A stretch of DNA of 64,000 nucleotides from Hyparrhenia diplandra (taxonomy: Eukaryota; Streptophyta; Magnoliopsida; Poales; Poaceae), in assembly GCA_015847255.1 (NCBI GenBank), contig JADLZK010012213.1, positions 1-64,000 of the forward strand, read 5' to 3'. Position numbers and translations under genes: made by a program. This document shows, in pieces, positions 12,574-22,207 of this stretch (position 1 is its first letter; every line of letters begins with the position of its first letter). The notes beneath the pieces were generated by a model. That model had not been told where the DNA came from. It made no database searches and saw only the letters and a list, made by a program, of their open reading frames with translations.

Positions 12574-13601
12574 CACTACTACACAAATTTTAATGGAGGC
12601 AGGCAACCCCAACCGCCTCCATTATAAGGTCATGGTTAATGCAGATTAATGGAGGCGTTGCTTTTTGCCCGCCTCCCAAAATGAATTAAAAACAAAAAAG
12701 GCAAAAAGCCCACTGCCCGAACGGACACGGGCACGGATCTAGGCCGCGCCACGCCGCCGCCGCAGCCGCGGGGGAGCTCCATCCGCCATCGGGCGAGCTT
12801 GATCTGCTGCAGGGGAGCTCGATCGCGCGGGGGAACTATCACGCCCGCCGGATTTGGGCGCACCTCCTCGTCGCGAGCCCACCGGAGCCGTGGCCGAGTG
12901 GGATTGGAGCCGCCGCCGCACCCATGCCGCCACGCCCATCGAGCCGCGCGGCACCCACACCGTCGCAGATCTGCAAGGGAGCTAGGGTTTGGGACAGATC
13001 CGCACCAGATCCGAGATCTGAGAGAGAGAGGACGAGGGGCATACCTCCTCGTTGGGCGGATCCACGCCGTCGCCCGGCGGGGATACGCCCGCGTGCCGAT
13101 CGGCCAGGAAGCTGGCGCCCCTCGCCCGCCATGGGACCCGGGCGCCGCCGTGAGGGAGAAGCGGGTCGCGGAGGGGAGGAGAGGAGAGTAGAGGGAGGAG
13201 GGCCGCGCCGCTTTGCGATGCGATGCCGCCGCAGGGGGAGGGGGGGGGAGGGGGGGGAGGCACGCGCGTGCAGCTGAGGCGGGGAGGGGCGTCGTGGAGA
13301 GAAGGGCGTCGTGGGGAGAAGTGCGCTAATGGGCGGCGGGAGTGAGGGGATGTGGGAGAAGAGTGAGGGAGTGATTGAGATGAAGCCCTAAGCGCGGTAT
13401 TTATACTGGAGCTGTTATTGGGCATCGACCGGTCGGTTGGGCCTCATTTTTATGGAGGTGGGCCTCAAATATGACCGACTCGGTAAATAAAAGTGCCCGC
13501 CTCCGTTAATAGCTCAGTTTTTTTTTTTGGGGCGGTTGATTTTTGTGCCCGTCTCCATTAAGTTTTGGGTGGTGCCTTGCAAAATCAATTATGTAGTAGT
13601 G
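12574..13601. mobile_element. Non-autonomous CACTA (EnSpm/CMC) element with TAG duplication
   Basis: The left end reads CACTACTACACAAATTTTA and the right end, inverted, reads CACTACTACATAATTGATT: a 10-bp perfect inverted terminus followed by weaker similarity. The 3-bp target duplication TAG sits at 12571-12573 and 13602-13604. Copy A of the segmental duplication preserves the empty site with a single TAG. Short subterminal repeats (TAATGGAGGC and its inverse) occur near both ends, as in CACTA transposase-binding regions. There is no transposase. The centre (12720-13400) is very GC-rich and gene-like on the minus strand. Confidence 0.9.
13021..13406 (-). promoter_or_regulatory. Promoter plus first-exon-like cargo inside the CACTA element
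   Basis: Reading on the minus strand, GTATAAATACC (13406-13396) is a good TATA box. A CT-rich leader follows, then an ATG at 13132 opening MAGEGRQLPGRSARGRI, and an NNAG|GTATG-type donor near 13046. This has the layout of a plant promoter with a short first exon. It may be captured host DNA or the element's own promoter. No downstream exon is present and the product is unknown. Confidence 0.4.
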
Positions 13602-13725
13602 TAGTTTCTATTTGGTGTACTATCGACCTATCTTTGGAAAAGAAAACATTGTAATGCAAACCTGTACCTGAATCTGCACGTAGGAAATTTATTTGATGAA
13701 CCAAATAGATTAAATAAAGATAAAA

Positions 13726-13730
<5 letters not shown>

Positions 13731-13776
<46 letters not shown>

Positions 13777-13781
13777 TTTTT
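13731..13781. repeat. (CT)n microsatellite followed by a T-run
   Basis: About eighteen CT dinucleotides at 13731-13767, then T's. Copy A of the duplicated segment lacks the CT expansion, so it arose after the duplication. Reading frames here consisting of alternating Arg/Glu are artefacts. Confidence 0.95.
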
Positions 13782-14025
13782 GCAAGACATGTATCTTGCA
13801 GTCAAATAACTTAAAGAGAGTGCCAAGATTTTACAGCCTGGCCCCCAAGTCCATGTGAGTTTGCAATATGCATTTCCATTATTGATTTTGCACAACCAGA
13901 CACGCCATATGTATTGACAAACAGTTACAAATTGGCATCTATGATTTTATCTGAAATGTTGGTGAATCCTGCCGTAGCAAAACTGTAACTTGCCTGACTA
14001 TATAGAAACTATTACAAAGTGGCAT

Positions 14026-14388
14026 CTACGGTTTATCTAAAATGTAGGCGAATCCCACCACAGCAAAACTACAACTTGCCTCTAAATAATGAGCATTCTC
14101 AATAACTTTTGGACTATGACAATATAGGAAAACAGATACTTTGAGCATTTCAGACAAATAAATGACATAATGGGCATGGTTGAGATAATGAAAAATACAA
14201 AAGTTGAAACAAAACATCACGGAAAAATTGGATGAAAACAGATCCGCATTGACCAAATAGCAGAGCAACAGACATCTGGTTGGGCGAATCATGCAGTCGG
14301 GAATAGCAAGGTAGGGGGAGTAGAGCGTGGAGTGGAGCTGCCAGCCACACAGGTGGTCACCTTTTGGAGCTCGATGATGGGTTCCCAC
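14026..14388 (-). pseudogene. Degraded copy B counterpart of the copy A ORF
   Basis: The C-terminal two thirds align closely with the copy A frame (shared stretches such as LKVSVFLYCHS versus LEASVFLYCHS and VIENAHYLE). The Ser/Pro-rich N-terminal part is shortened by deletion and shifted in frame. The product is unknown. A broken counterpart makes it less likely that either copy encodes a maintained protein. Confidence 0.45.
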
Positions 14389-14433
14389 GCACCAAGACGC
14401 TCGTTCTCGCCGCTGCAGCCCGCTCTGAACCTA

Positions 14434-15751
14434 AGCCCTGTGCATGGGTGGGTTAACACGGGTCTGGGTGGTTCTTGTGGGTTAGTTTGGTGCAGCTAGC
14501 TAATTAGATCATAGTTTCTTCTGGGTGGGTAAAATTGGTCAGAATTGTGTTTGCTTCTTGGGTGGGTTGGGTTGAATTGGGTGGGTTTCATGGGTCGCTG
14601 GGTGGGTAAAATGTTGCCTAGGAGGTTCTGAACGGGGCTGTTCATTGGTTAAGAAGTGGAAGGCTGTTCTGAACGGGTTGTTGTTATGAACGGGCGTGCG
14701 AAGAAGCCTACCGCGAGTACAAGCTGGACGTCATGGAGCAGAACCTCGCCGACATGATCCACCGCTTCGCTGGTACTACTTCGCCCTTCTCCATGAAAAA
14801 GCCTACGCGGCGGCGCCCTCGGACAGCCCGTTCAAGGGCGTGGCGGTAATGGCGCGGCGACGAAGCGCACGCTCTGGGCTATCCGCATTACGAGCGTGGT
14901 GAAGAAGCCGGCGATCGGGAAGGGCGGGGCGTCACCGGCAGCCGTCGCATGCCGACGGCGAGGGATCTCCGGCGGTCCGAGATCCGTCTCGTGCCCTCCG
15001 AGAACGGCCGCGCCGAGATCGAGTTAGCCTTGGCCGGCGGTGTGGCTGCGGCCTCGTGGCGACTTCAGCCGGGCCACGGTGGCTGGAACCTGGGCTGGGC
15101 GCTGGGTACGAGGAGCGCAGCGAATCCTCGCCGAGATCGTGGAGGGACGCGGCCGACGCGCGGATCCGGGCTTGGCCGGCGTCGTGGTCGGGTCCAGCCG
15201 GGGAGGAGGTGCCGCTCATCAAGAACATCGGCGGACGCTACGTACCCGCCCGCGTACATGGCCATGGACCGGGAGATCGACAAGGTGAGAGAGTACCATG
15301 ACCCGGAGGATGGCCAATTTCTTCGTCGCAACCACCCGTCATGCGGGCCTCGTCGGTTGCCGCCATCTCGGCGGATCCCCACTCGGCGCCATCGGTGGGC
15401 GACGGAGGGCGGCGCCCGGTACTAGTTTGCGGAAGAATTCGAGGCGGCTCGCTGCCCCCCGGTGGGGGAGGTGGTCGGAAGGGCGTGCTCGCCTCGTCGA
15501 ACGTAGGAGGGTTCGGCCCGCCCCCTCGGCGGACGCCTGGCGGGCCGGTGGCGTCTTGGGGAGGGAGGCAGGGTCGTAGGGACCGAGGGGCGTGATCCAC
15601 AGGTGGATTGGATTGGAACCGTACCCATCAAGTGCGGAGAAAATTAGATGGGTGGGCGACAACCCAACCCAATCCATGGATCTTTTTTCACGGTTTTTAA
15701 ATGGGCCGAGACGGGTGGATTGGGTGGGTCAAGTGACCCATGCACGGGGCT
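14434..15751. mobile_element. GC-rich element with 16-bp inverted ends (hAT-like?)
   Basis: The left end AGCCCTGTGCATGGGT (14434-14449) and the right end inverted AGCCCCGTGCATGGGT (15751-15736) match at 15 of 16 bases. Both are followed inward by repeated GGGTGGGT(T/C) or GATTGGGTGG motifs. The interior (14690-15590) is strongly GC-rich and exon-like: one frame reads EAYREYKLDVMEQNLADMIH and another LIKNIGGRYVP, with frame breaks between them. I recognise no family. No convincing 8-bp target duplication was found, so the superfamily is a guess. A non-autonomous element carrying captured gene fragments fits best. Confidence 0.5.
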
Positions 15752-16478
15752 ATATCGAACCGACCTCCTCTGTGAGCCGCAATGCATGGGGCCCGAGGCG
15801 GGCTCGTACCTATCGGTTGCTATCTACTCCGAGCCAAGATCCCACCGGCCACACACGCCTTTGCGCCCCACACTAACACCATCGGCCACACCGTCGAGCA
15901 CGGCCACTCAAATCAATGAGCTCGGCCACTCAAATCCCGGCTTGTCTAGCCACGATCGAGGCTAGCCGACCACAAATGGGGCCTTCGCCTAGCCGCCGCC
16001 CCACCACCGCTATGCACGTCATCAAGATTTGCGGGCTTAATTTGGGATCAAGGAGGAGAGCGTGTATTGCGGTGCAACGGTTGGATGGAGGACGGAGGAT
16101 GTGGGGCCGTTTGGCACGCGGTCTTACCCGGCATGAGAGGAGATGAGGGGCCCGTGGCGCGGTGCTTATGGAGTTACTCATTGGCTTGGTGCTCGGCCAC
16201 CAAGACAAGTGGCCACCGCCACCAACCCCCGTCCCGTCAAACTCGTTTCTGGCCGTGTGTTTTTAAACGGTCGGGGGGAGCTTGGAATGAGAATAGTATG
16301 GGCCGAGACACACGGAGGACTCGTACAAGCGATTGCATTGGGCGGAGGACGCTTGGAATGATAATAGTATGGTGAAGCGAGTCTTTGGATATAGCCGTTT
16401 TGTTCAAACTTTGGCACTAGCCGTTTTGTTCATAGTCATGGATCTATTTATAATGAACGTGTTGTGATGAGCGAAACA
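15752..16478. other. No gene seen between two elements
   Basis: Moderately GC-rich DNA with several short open frames in every phase and no recognised domain. A TATA-like CTATTTATAATG lies at 16444-16455, directly before the Helitron start. Confidence 0.3.
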
Positions 16479-16550
16479 TCTACTACACCTATGTAGCAAA
16501 GACCCACTAGGGGAGTTCTCTGCTCTCGGTGAAGCCACGTCAACATCCAC

Positions 16551-17279
16551 GTGAGCGAAGCGCCCTCCCGCCTCCTCACCTATGCGCGCCTGAATCAGCG
16601 TCTTCCTCAGCCGCCTCTCGGTCTACCCCCACGGAGCGTGATGCGTCGGCCCGGCCGCCCGCCTCCTCCCCTTCAAATCCCCATTTGTTGCCGGCACTAC
16701 ACCCTCGCCTTCAAGCGCCCTCCCCCAACCCCATTCCTTTCGATCCCCAGATCCCCCAATCCCCAACTCCGTCCGCCCACCTCCTCCCATCGAGCTCTTC
16801 CGCATCCCGTCTTCCCCCTGCTAGATCCCCACATACACCCGTTCTTGCCGTGCTCCCGAATCCTCATCACCGGTCTTACAGGCACGATGCGTGGAGATGG
16901 CCAGGAGGCGTGGGCGTGGGACGTGCGGGTCCATGAAGGAGCCTCTATTCGCCTCCGGCGCCGGGGCCGCCGGCCGGGACTCGGGCTCCGCGCGAGCTAC
17001 GTGGAGGAGCTTGTCGAGGTGGAGCGCCGCCGACCACGACCTCGCCGCCGAGATGGTCCACCTCCCCCGCCGAGGAGGACGGCGGCGGGGCGCCGCGGCC
17101 GGAGGAGGAGGAGGCCGCCGCGAGCCCCTGATGAGCCTGCCGTCGCTGAACTCAAGACCCTCCGATCGATCCCCGACCGACGGATCTGGTCAAGACGTCC
17201 CGGTCGTGTTTGGGCTCCTCGGGAGCGGCATCGGGAGCAACATGTCGATGAGGTGACGAGGAAATTCGATTTTGGATGA
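16551..17279 (+). pseudogene. GC-rich exon-like segment upstream of the ZW10 fragment
   Basis: A continuous 242-codon plus-strand frame rich in Pro and Arg, overlapped by other long frames because of GC content. It ends before the first recognisable ZW10 exon. It could be a leader/first exon of the ZW10 copy, a third captured fragment, or noncoding promoter DNA. I see no ZW10 N-terminal similarity in it and no recognised domain. Confidence 0.25.
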
Positions 17280-17345
17280 TTCAGCTTATGTCGGGGTTTG
17301 CATTTGTGCTAATTGTTGTTGTTGTTGGGCTGTACGTGGATACAG

Positions 17346-19138
17346 CTGCAAGTGGGGCTTGGGAAGAATGTCGAGGAGTGTGTGGAATTTGCCCCGGAGG
17401 GCGGTAAGGTGGTGGTGAAGGCTATTCTGAGAGGTCACTCTGGTGGAAGTCATGGTGTTGAGCTTCCTGTTGCTCTGCAGGCATTGGAGGTGAATTTTGT
17501 TTACTGAGAAAATTCAGTTGGTACTTCTGCATCACGGGTTGACCGCTCATTAAGTTTGACCATAACCGTAACTTGTAAACAAAATATGCAATTGGTAATG
17601 GAACTTAGTTGGGACCTTTTGATGGTCATTGAATGGAACATAAGCTTTACATAGTTTAAGCTGCATTGCTATAGAAATAATGAATACAATTGTTGTTAAA
17701 TATATCTGTGGTCAGGATTGTGGGCTGTTGTGTTGGACATTTAACTATTTAAGACAACGATCTAACCCTTCAGCGGCTAGATTTGTGATAACTTTGGGTG
17801 AAAAAAAAAAATGATATCTACGTCACTAGAAGCCCCACCAGGAACTACCTCCCTGAGTTCATATGCTATCGTATTTTGATGTGTTCGTAGTGCGGACTAG
17901 ATTGAAACTGAAAATACCTTTTGTTTTAGCCTTGGCATGGGCCATCTGCCATCCTACCCATGTTTAAAGTGGCCATTTATTATGCCAAAAGCACACAGTC
18001 TCTCTCATGCAACAAGTATTTTGAACCGGGATGAGTAGATGGCAGGGCGATGTTGTGCACCTTGGTGGGGTAGCCTGTGGAGAACGCGGTGTCATGGCTA
18101 GGTTGGGTAGACCTATGTGGCTCAGAGATCAAGAAGGATCTAAATATCATATCCATGTTAGCCATTTATTGTTAATTTTCTCTCCTGTAAACAGAGAGAA
18201 GATTCCTGACAACAAACAAGCAATTGATGGAAGAATATATCTTTAATGCAACTATTTATTTATGCCTTACTTCTGTATCTCTAAAGTCGCTTACTTAGGG
18301 GCCAGACTATAGACATGTCCTTCTAGAATTTTTCTGAGATGGCAGCTGCTGCCATGGGTGCCTTGCATAAGTGTTAACCCCATATTACTTGATAACATTG
18401 TACTCCTCCAAATGTATGACCTTTTCATTTCTTTGTTTTGCAGGCTATTGATGCCCTAGACTATGGGATGGCAAAAATTACAGACCCGATGATGAAACAT
18501 ATTCCGGTACCAGCAATTAGTAAAATACAGGTGTCAGTGATTGAGGAAGGTGGTCCAGAACACACTGTATCAGTCTTGAGTGTAGTCCCTTCTGAGGAAA
18601 TAAAAGTAAGTCTTTCATGGTGTTCCTGATTTCTAAAGAAAATTGTTTGTCGATACATTTATTCTAAGTAATAACTTTCTGTCTTCAAGGGCTACCTTGA
18701 CCGGTTTGTTGTCAGCTGTGGACCTTTGCCATAGTTTTTCAAGACATTATTATATATGCGCTGAATGTGTATCTTCATTTTAAGAAACAATTCAATTGGT
18801 AAATATTATATTTTGTTTTAGCAATATTGAGCAGGGAATTAGACATTTGTTCATCTGGAACACAAGCCGTAGTTATTTTTCTTTCCTGATTACTTTCTGC
18901 AGTTATTTTTCTTTCCTGATTACTTTCTGCAGATTAAGTAATCTTGCTTCTTATTTGCCTGTTGTAACTGTTTTTACTGTTAAAAGGACAATAAAGATGG
19001 TTCAAATATGTACTCAAGAATAATTGAAGTCATCAAGTTTGTGCACAAATTCATTTGCATGAAAAATAGCAAGTGGGTTCAGTCTTTTGCAAAGTTAACC
19101 TGGCCAAGAATTTCTGATCTGGTTATCTTCTCTCTAAG
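17346..19138 (+). pseudogene. ZW10-like gene fragment, three exons
   Basis: ZW10 is a kinetochore (RZZ) and ER-tethering (NRZ/Dsl1) subunit. Three exons from its middle part are visible. Exon 17346-17489 encodes KNVEECVEFAPEGGKVVVK; exon 18444-18605 encodes AIDALDYGMAKITDPMMKHI; exon 18987-19138 encodes IIEVIKFVHKFI and SFAKLTWPRISDLVI. Acceptor AG and donor GT sites flank each, all in phase 0. In the last exon, after SDLVI, about seven bases expected for the conserved T-N/H-F-L-S-K continuation are missing, which shifts the frame. The N-terminal third and the C-terminal half are absent. It is therefore a dead copy, most likely captured by the Helitron. The ZW10 assignment rests on family memory, not a search. 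Confidence 0.78.
18871..18930. repeat. Perfect 30-bp tandem duplication
   Basis: The 30-bp unit starting AGTTATTTTTCTTTCC is present twice in direct succession (18871-18900, 18901-18930), inside a ZW10 intron. Confidence 0.95.
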
Positions 19139-19262
19139 GTACGGTTCTTCCTGATTTATCCTAGGAAGGAAAGTCTCAAGAACTATCATTGTGAATTGTG
19201 AGACAAAAACTATTTGTATCGTAACTTGCATATCTGCATTAAGCATCTACTTCTGCTAGAAC

Positions 19263-20279
19263 CCACGTTTTTATCGCGGGCTATTCAAAATAGCGGCAGC
19301 CCTCTCTGGGCACTATTCGCCGCTATAGCGCCACTATAGCGCGCTATAGCGCCGCTGTAGCGCTGTAGCACTGGCTGCTGGCGCCGCTATTGCGCGCTAT
19401 TTGATCCAAAAAATCAGGGAACATGAAAACATGTTCTAACTTGAATGCATATATGATACATTGATATATAATGACAAAGCTAAGTGATAAAAAGATTATC
19501 CATGAGTTCACAGTGCAACACCACAAGAGCCAAGAATGGATCTCCTACTGCCAACGGTGGTACTACTGCACTACTGCTACAGCCAACATGAATGGATTTC
19601 ACTAGTGACGAGTGGATTTCACTACTGCAAAAATTTCACCAAGTAACTTGATTCCCAGATCGCAACAAACAAGGATAAAAACTGAAAAAGTGAAGAACAG
19701 GGTACAGATGTGTGCGCTCGCCCTTGCCGCCGCCAGTACAGTCGCGGCCGCCGCCCGCGCTCGCCCGGGCGCGCAGCAGCTCGCTCCGACCGCCGACCGC
19801 GCTCGCCCTTGCCGCCGTGCCGCAGAAGCACCGCCGCCGCGCCGGTACAGCCGCGGCCGCCGCCCGCGCTCGCCCGCCGTGCTTCAACAGCCGCCGTCCG
19901 CGCTCGCCCGGGCGCGCAGCAGCTCGCTCCGACCGCCGACCAAGCTCGCCCGCCGCCCACTCGCTCGACGCCGACCCCGCCCCAAATCAGCCGCCGCCGC
20001 CTGCTGTGTACACGGGATGGACGGGATAGTGGCTAGGGTTACACGGGATAGCAGTGGACTGGGGATAGAAACTTGTCATATTGGGCTGGGCTTTTTTTAT
20101 GAACTAACGGGCTCTGATTTTGGCCTGGTGCCAATAGCGCCAAATAGCGGCGTATGGCGTATTTATTTCAATTTGCGCTTATACGCTTATAAGCGCCTTA
20201 ATAAGCGCCGATAGCGAAAAATTGTGGTAATATTACGTTGTTTCAATTGGCGCTATAGCGCGCTATTTTTTTTTCGTGG
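19263..20279. mobile_element. Non-autonomous hAT-like element with 8-bp target duplication
   Basis: The 8-bp direct repeat GCTAGAAC flanks it exactly (19255-19262 and 20280-20287), the length made by hAT transposases. The ends begin CCACG on both strands. Both subterminal zones (19275-19400 and 20120-20270) are packed with TAGCG/CGCTA motifs, several as the palindrome GCGCTATAGCGC. The centre (19700-20010) is a GC-rich block with internal direct repeats 111 and 143 bp apart. No transposase is present. It interrupts DNA downstream of the last ZW10 exon. Confidence 0.85.
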
Positions 20280-21119
20280 GCTAGAACATATGGGGCTTTC
20301 CAGCAAGTATAGTTTCTTTGTTTACTGTTAATTGAACTGTCAGTCCTTCTTTTGCTATATAAACTAATCCTTTGATTGGTTCAACTACAACGATATGATT
20401 TGAATTTGATTTTATTTGCAGCCATCGGCCTGTGAATGCTGTTGTAGTTAGCACTATGTGATGTTACAAAATATGTATATAAAATCACTAAAGTACATGA
20501 GTACATGTTATGTTAACCCTCTATTTTGGTTATATTATCGTACTTTCCACCAATTGAACACTTGACTTGAGTCCTACAATAAGACGAATCATATCTGATA
20601 GAAAAAGGAACAGTAACTTAGTCACTATCCTTACAAACTACACTACAAGCAACTTTTGGTTTCGATGAGCTTCCTATTTTCAGATATGGGATTGTAACTT
20701 AGTCTCTCTTTTTTTTATAAGTCTATGGAAGAGGATGGAATCCCCACCTCATTGATGTGATTAATTAATATGAATTAGCCTAACATTTCACAAATCGGGT
20801 TCTGAAAGCTTTATCGATAAGTTTACATTTCACTACTAATAACTGAACACATGTAGCAGGTCATGCCCTGTCGTCTCTTGGCAGTCTTGCACCCCACAGA
20901 TACCTGCTAATTGATGATGTACTTAAGTTGCCCCGCTCTTCTTGCTACCCTTAGTTTCCTTTACCATGAATCACCTTTAATTTGTTATTCTCTTTTCTAT
21001 CTGAAATTATGTTATAGAGATAGCATTTGTGAATTTTTGTCACAGTGTTATGTCATCTTCTGAAGGTAGGGGCAACTGTACAGCCTGAAAATGCACCTTT
21101 AATGTTTCTTCAACTGCAG

Positions 21120-21485
21120 GTGACCATTAAGATGGCCAGTGCCAGCGTTGACTACAGTTTTGAGTGCTTGGGCGTGGCATCGGTGATGACTGACGTCTTC
21201 AGATGCACCAAGACGGTCCGTTTCATTGTCAACCTTTGAACCTATGACCATCTTAACAATGTCGAAGACCTATTAACAGTTGTATCGAAATTCGTGTACG
21301 CAGGTAAAGAGCAACACGATCGTGCTGGGGATCTGAAAAAGACACATATCGGGTGTGCATATGTTCACCTCGACGCGCTGGCTACACATGAGCTGCGACT
21401 TGAGGAGATCAACAAGGCCTTGCACATGTTTCTGTAGAGTAAGAGTGTGCACTGCCTTCTTTGGATGGACAAGGACAACAAGTGA
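21120..21485 (+). pseudogene. Alcohol dehydrogenase (zinc type) gene fragment, two exons
   Basis: Exon 21120-21215 encodes VDYSFECLGVASVMTDVFRC, the conserved region of the NAD-binding half of plant alcohol-dehydrogenase-like proteins (family D-Y-S-F-E-C-T-G). After an 88-bp intron with AG at its end, the next exon encodes NTIVLGI, then an in-frame stop and a frameshift at an A-run, then HELRLEEINKAL and, after another stop, LLWMDKDNK, the usual C-terminus. A loop of roughly 40 residues of the family between these parts is missing. The N-terminal catalytic domain with its zinc ligands is absent. It is non-functional cargo of the Helitron. Confidence 0.75.
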
Positions 21486-21873
21486 TGGGCAAAAAGGGGC
21501 GCCGCGCTGGACCAGACTTTTGTGTTGTGGCTCTGAACAAATTTACCTGTAGTTCAGATTAGCGGTGCAGTGGGTAGCTGAAAATAGGTGTTAGCAGGCG
21601 ATCATAACTATTTGTTTTTGAAAACCCGTGTACTATTATGTATCAGTTTCTTTTTGTTGTCTGAATTGAACAAAGTAGACCATATTTTCAGCATGTGTAG
21701 ATGAAGCGAAAAGTTTCGTTGTACGGATATTTGAATGTGTTCTGACTATTTTTAAGAGCAATATATATGAAGGTGTACTAACATCACAATGAGCATATAC
21801 TCTGTTTAATACATTTCTTAGTGATTATGATCGTATTTCTTACTAATCGTATTTCTTAATAATTACAATTCAA

Positions 21874-21916
21874 TCCTTCGACAATACCAGCGGCAACGCG
21901 AAGGAATCCCCCTAGT
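21874..21916 (+). terminator. Helitron 3' terminal hairpin and CTAG end
   Basis: Perfect 7-bp stem TCCTTCG/CGAAGGA with an 18-base loop that contains CGGCAACG, then ATCCCC, CTAG and the flanking T. This is a rolling-circle element terminator, not a transcription terminator. Confidence 0.7.
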
Positions 21917-22207
21917 TGTGTAATATGTAGGCGGCAGGCAGACATGGAACGCAATCAAGGTTGTCCTCTGCTTTTCGCCCAAAATGAAGATTAATGGCTG
22001 CACCGTGGGATCAGAAATGAAGCAGCTATATATTAAAAGAGTTTTGCTCCAGTGATCCTCTTGTAAACATTTGCATAGATCTTAAAGCACCAAGGTAATT
22101 AATTATAATAAATTGTCTTGGATTTGGACCGGGGCGGCAATATCCATGCCCAAAGAAAGCCCAGCCCATGCCTAGCAGAGCCCAGATTCACTTCTCTTGG
22201 TTTCTTT

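Larger units (their letters stand above)
12313..14420. repeat. Segmental duplication, copy B (interrupted)
   Basis: This is the second copy of the segment at 9098-10171, expanded by the CACTA insertion at 12574-13601 and by a long CT repeat where copy A has only a T-run. The right end contains the degraded counterpart of the copy A reading frame. Copy offset is about 3.2 kb in direct orientation. Confidence 0.82.
16479..21915 (+). mobile_element. Probable non-autonomous Helitron with captured gene fragments
   Basis: The 3' end has the expected parts: a 7-bp perfect stem (TCCTTCG at 21874-21880 with CGAAGGA at 21899-21905), a CGGCAACGCG core like that of many grass Helitrons, a short spacer, and terminal CTAG (21912-21915) followed by T. 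The best 5' end is TCTACTACACC at 16479, preceded by A, giving the A/T insertion site Helitrons use. No helicase/Rep is present. Two unrelated gene fragments, ZW10 exons and alcohol-dehydrogenase exons, lie inside in the same orientation, as is typical for Helitron capture. A hAT-like element (19263-20279) inserted later. The 3' end is better supported than the 5' end. Confidence 0.65.

Noticed and set aside
13585..13895. Minus-strand frames with long Arg/Glu runs
   Set aside because: Produced by the (CT)n microsatellite; no such protein is implied.
14426..15759. 8-bp target duplication for the GC-rich element (TGAACCTA / ATATCGAA)
   Set aside because: The 8-mers differ at most positions; only a weak GAACC similarity exists nearby.
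16444..16455. Promoter for the ZW10 fragment
   Set aside because: TATA-like but outside the Helitron start and without support from a leader or transcript.
19612..20214. 200-codon Ala/Arg/Pro-rich protein
   Set aside because: Lies wholly inside a hAT-like element in a GC-rich repeat block with three overlapping frames.
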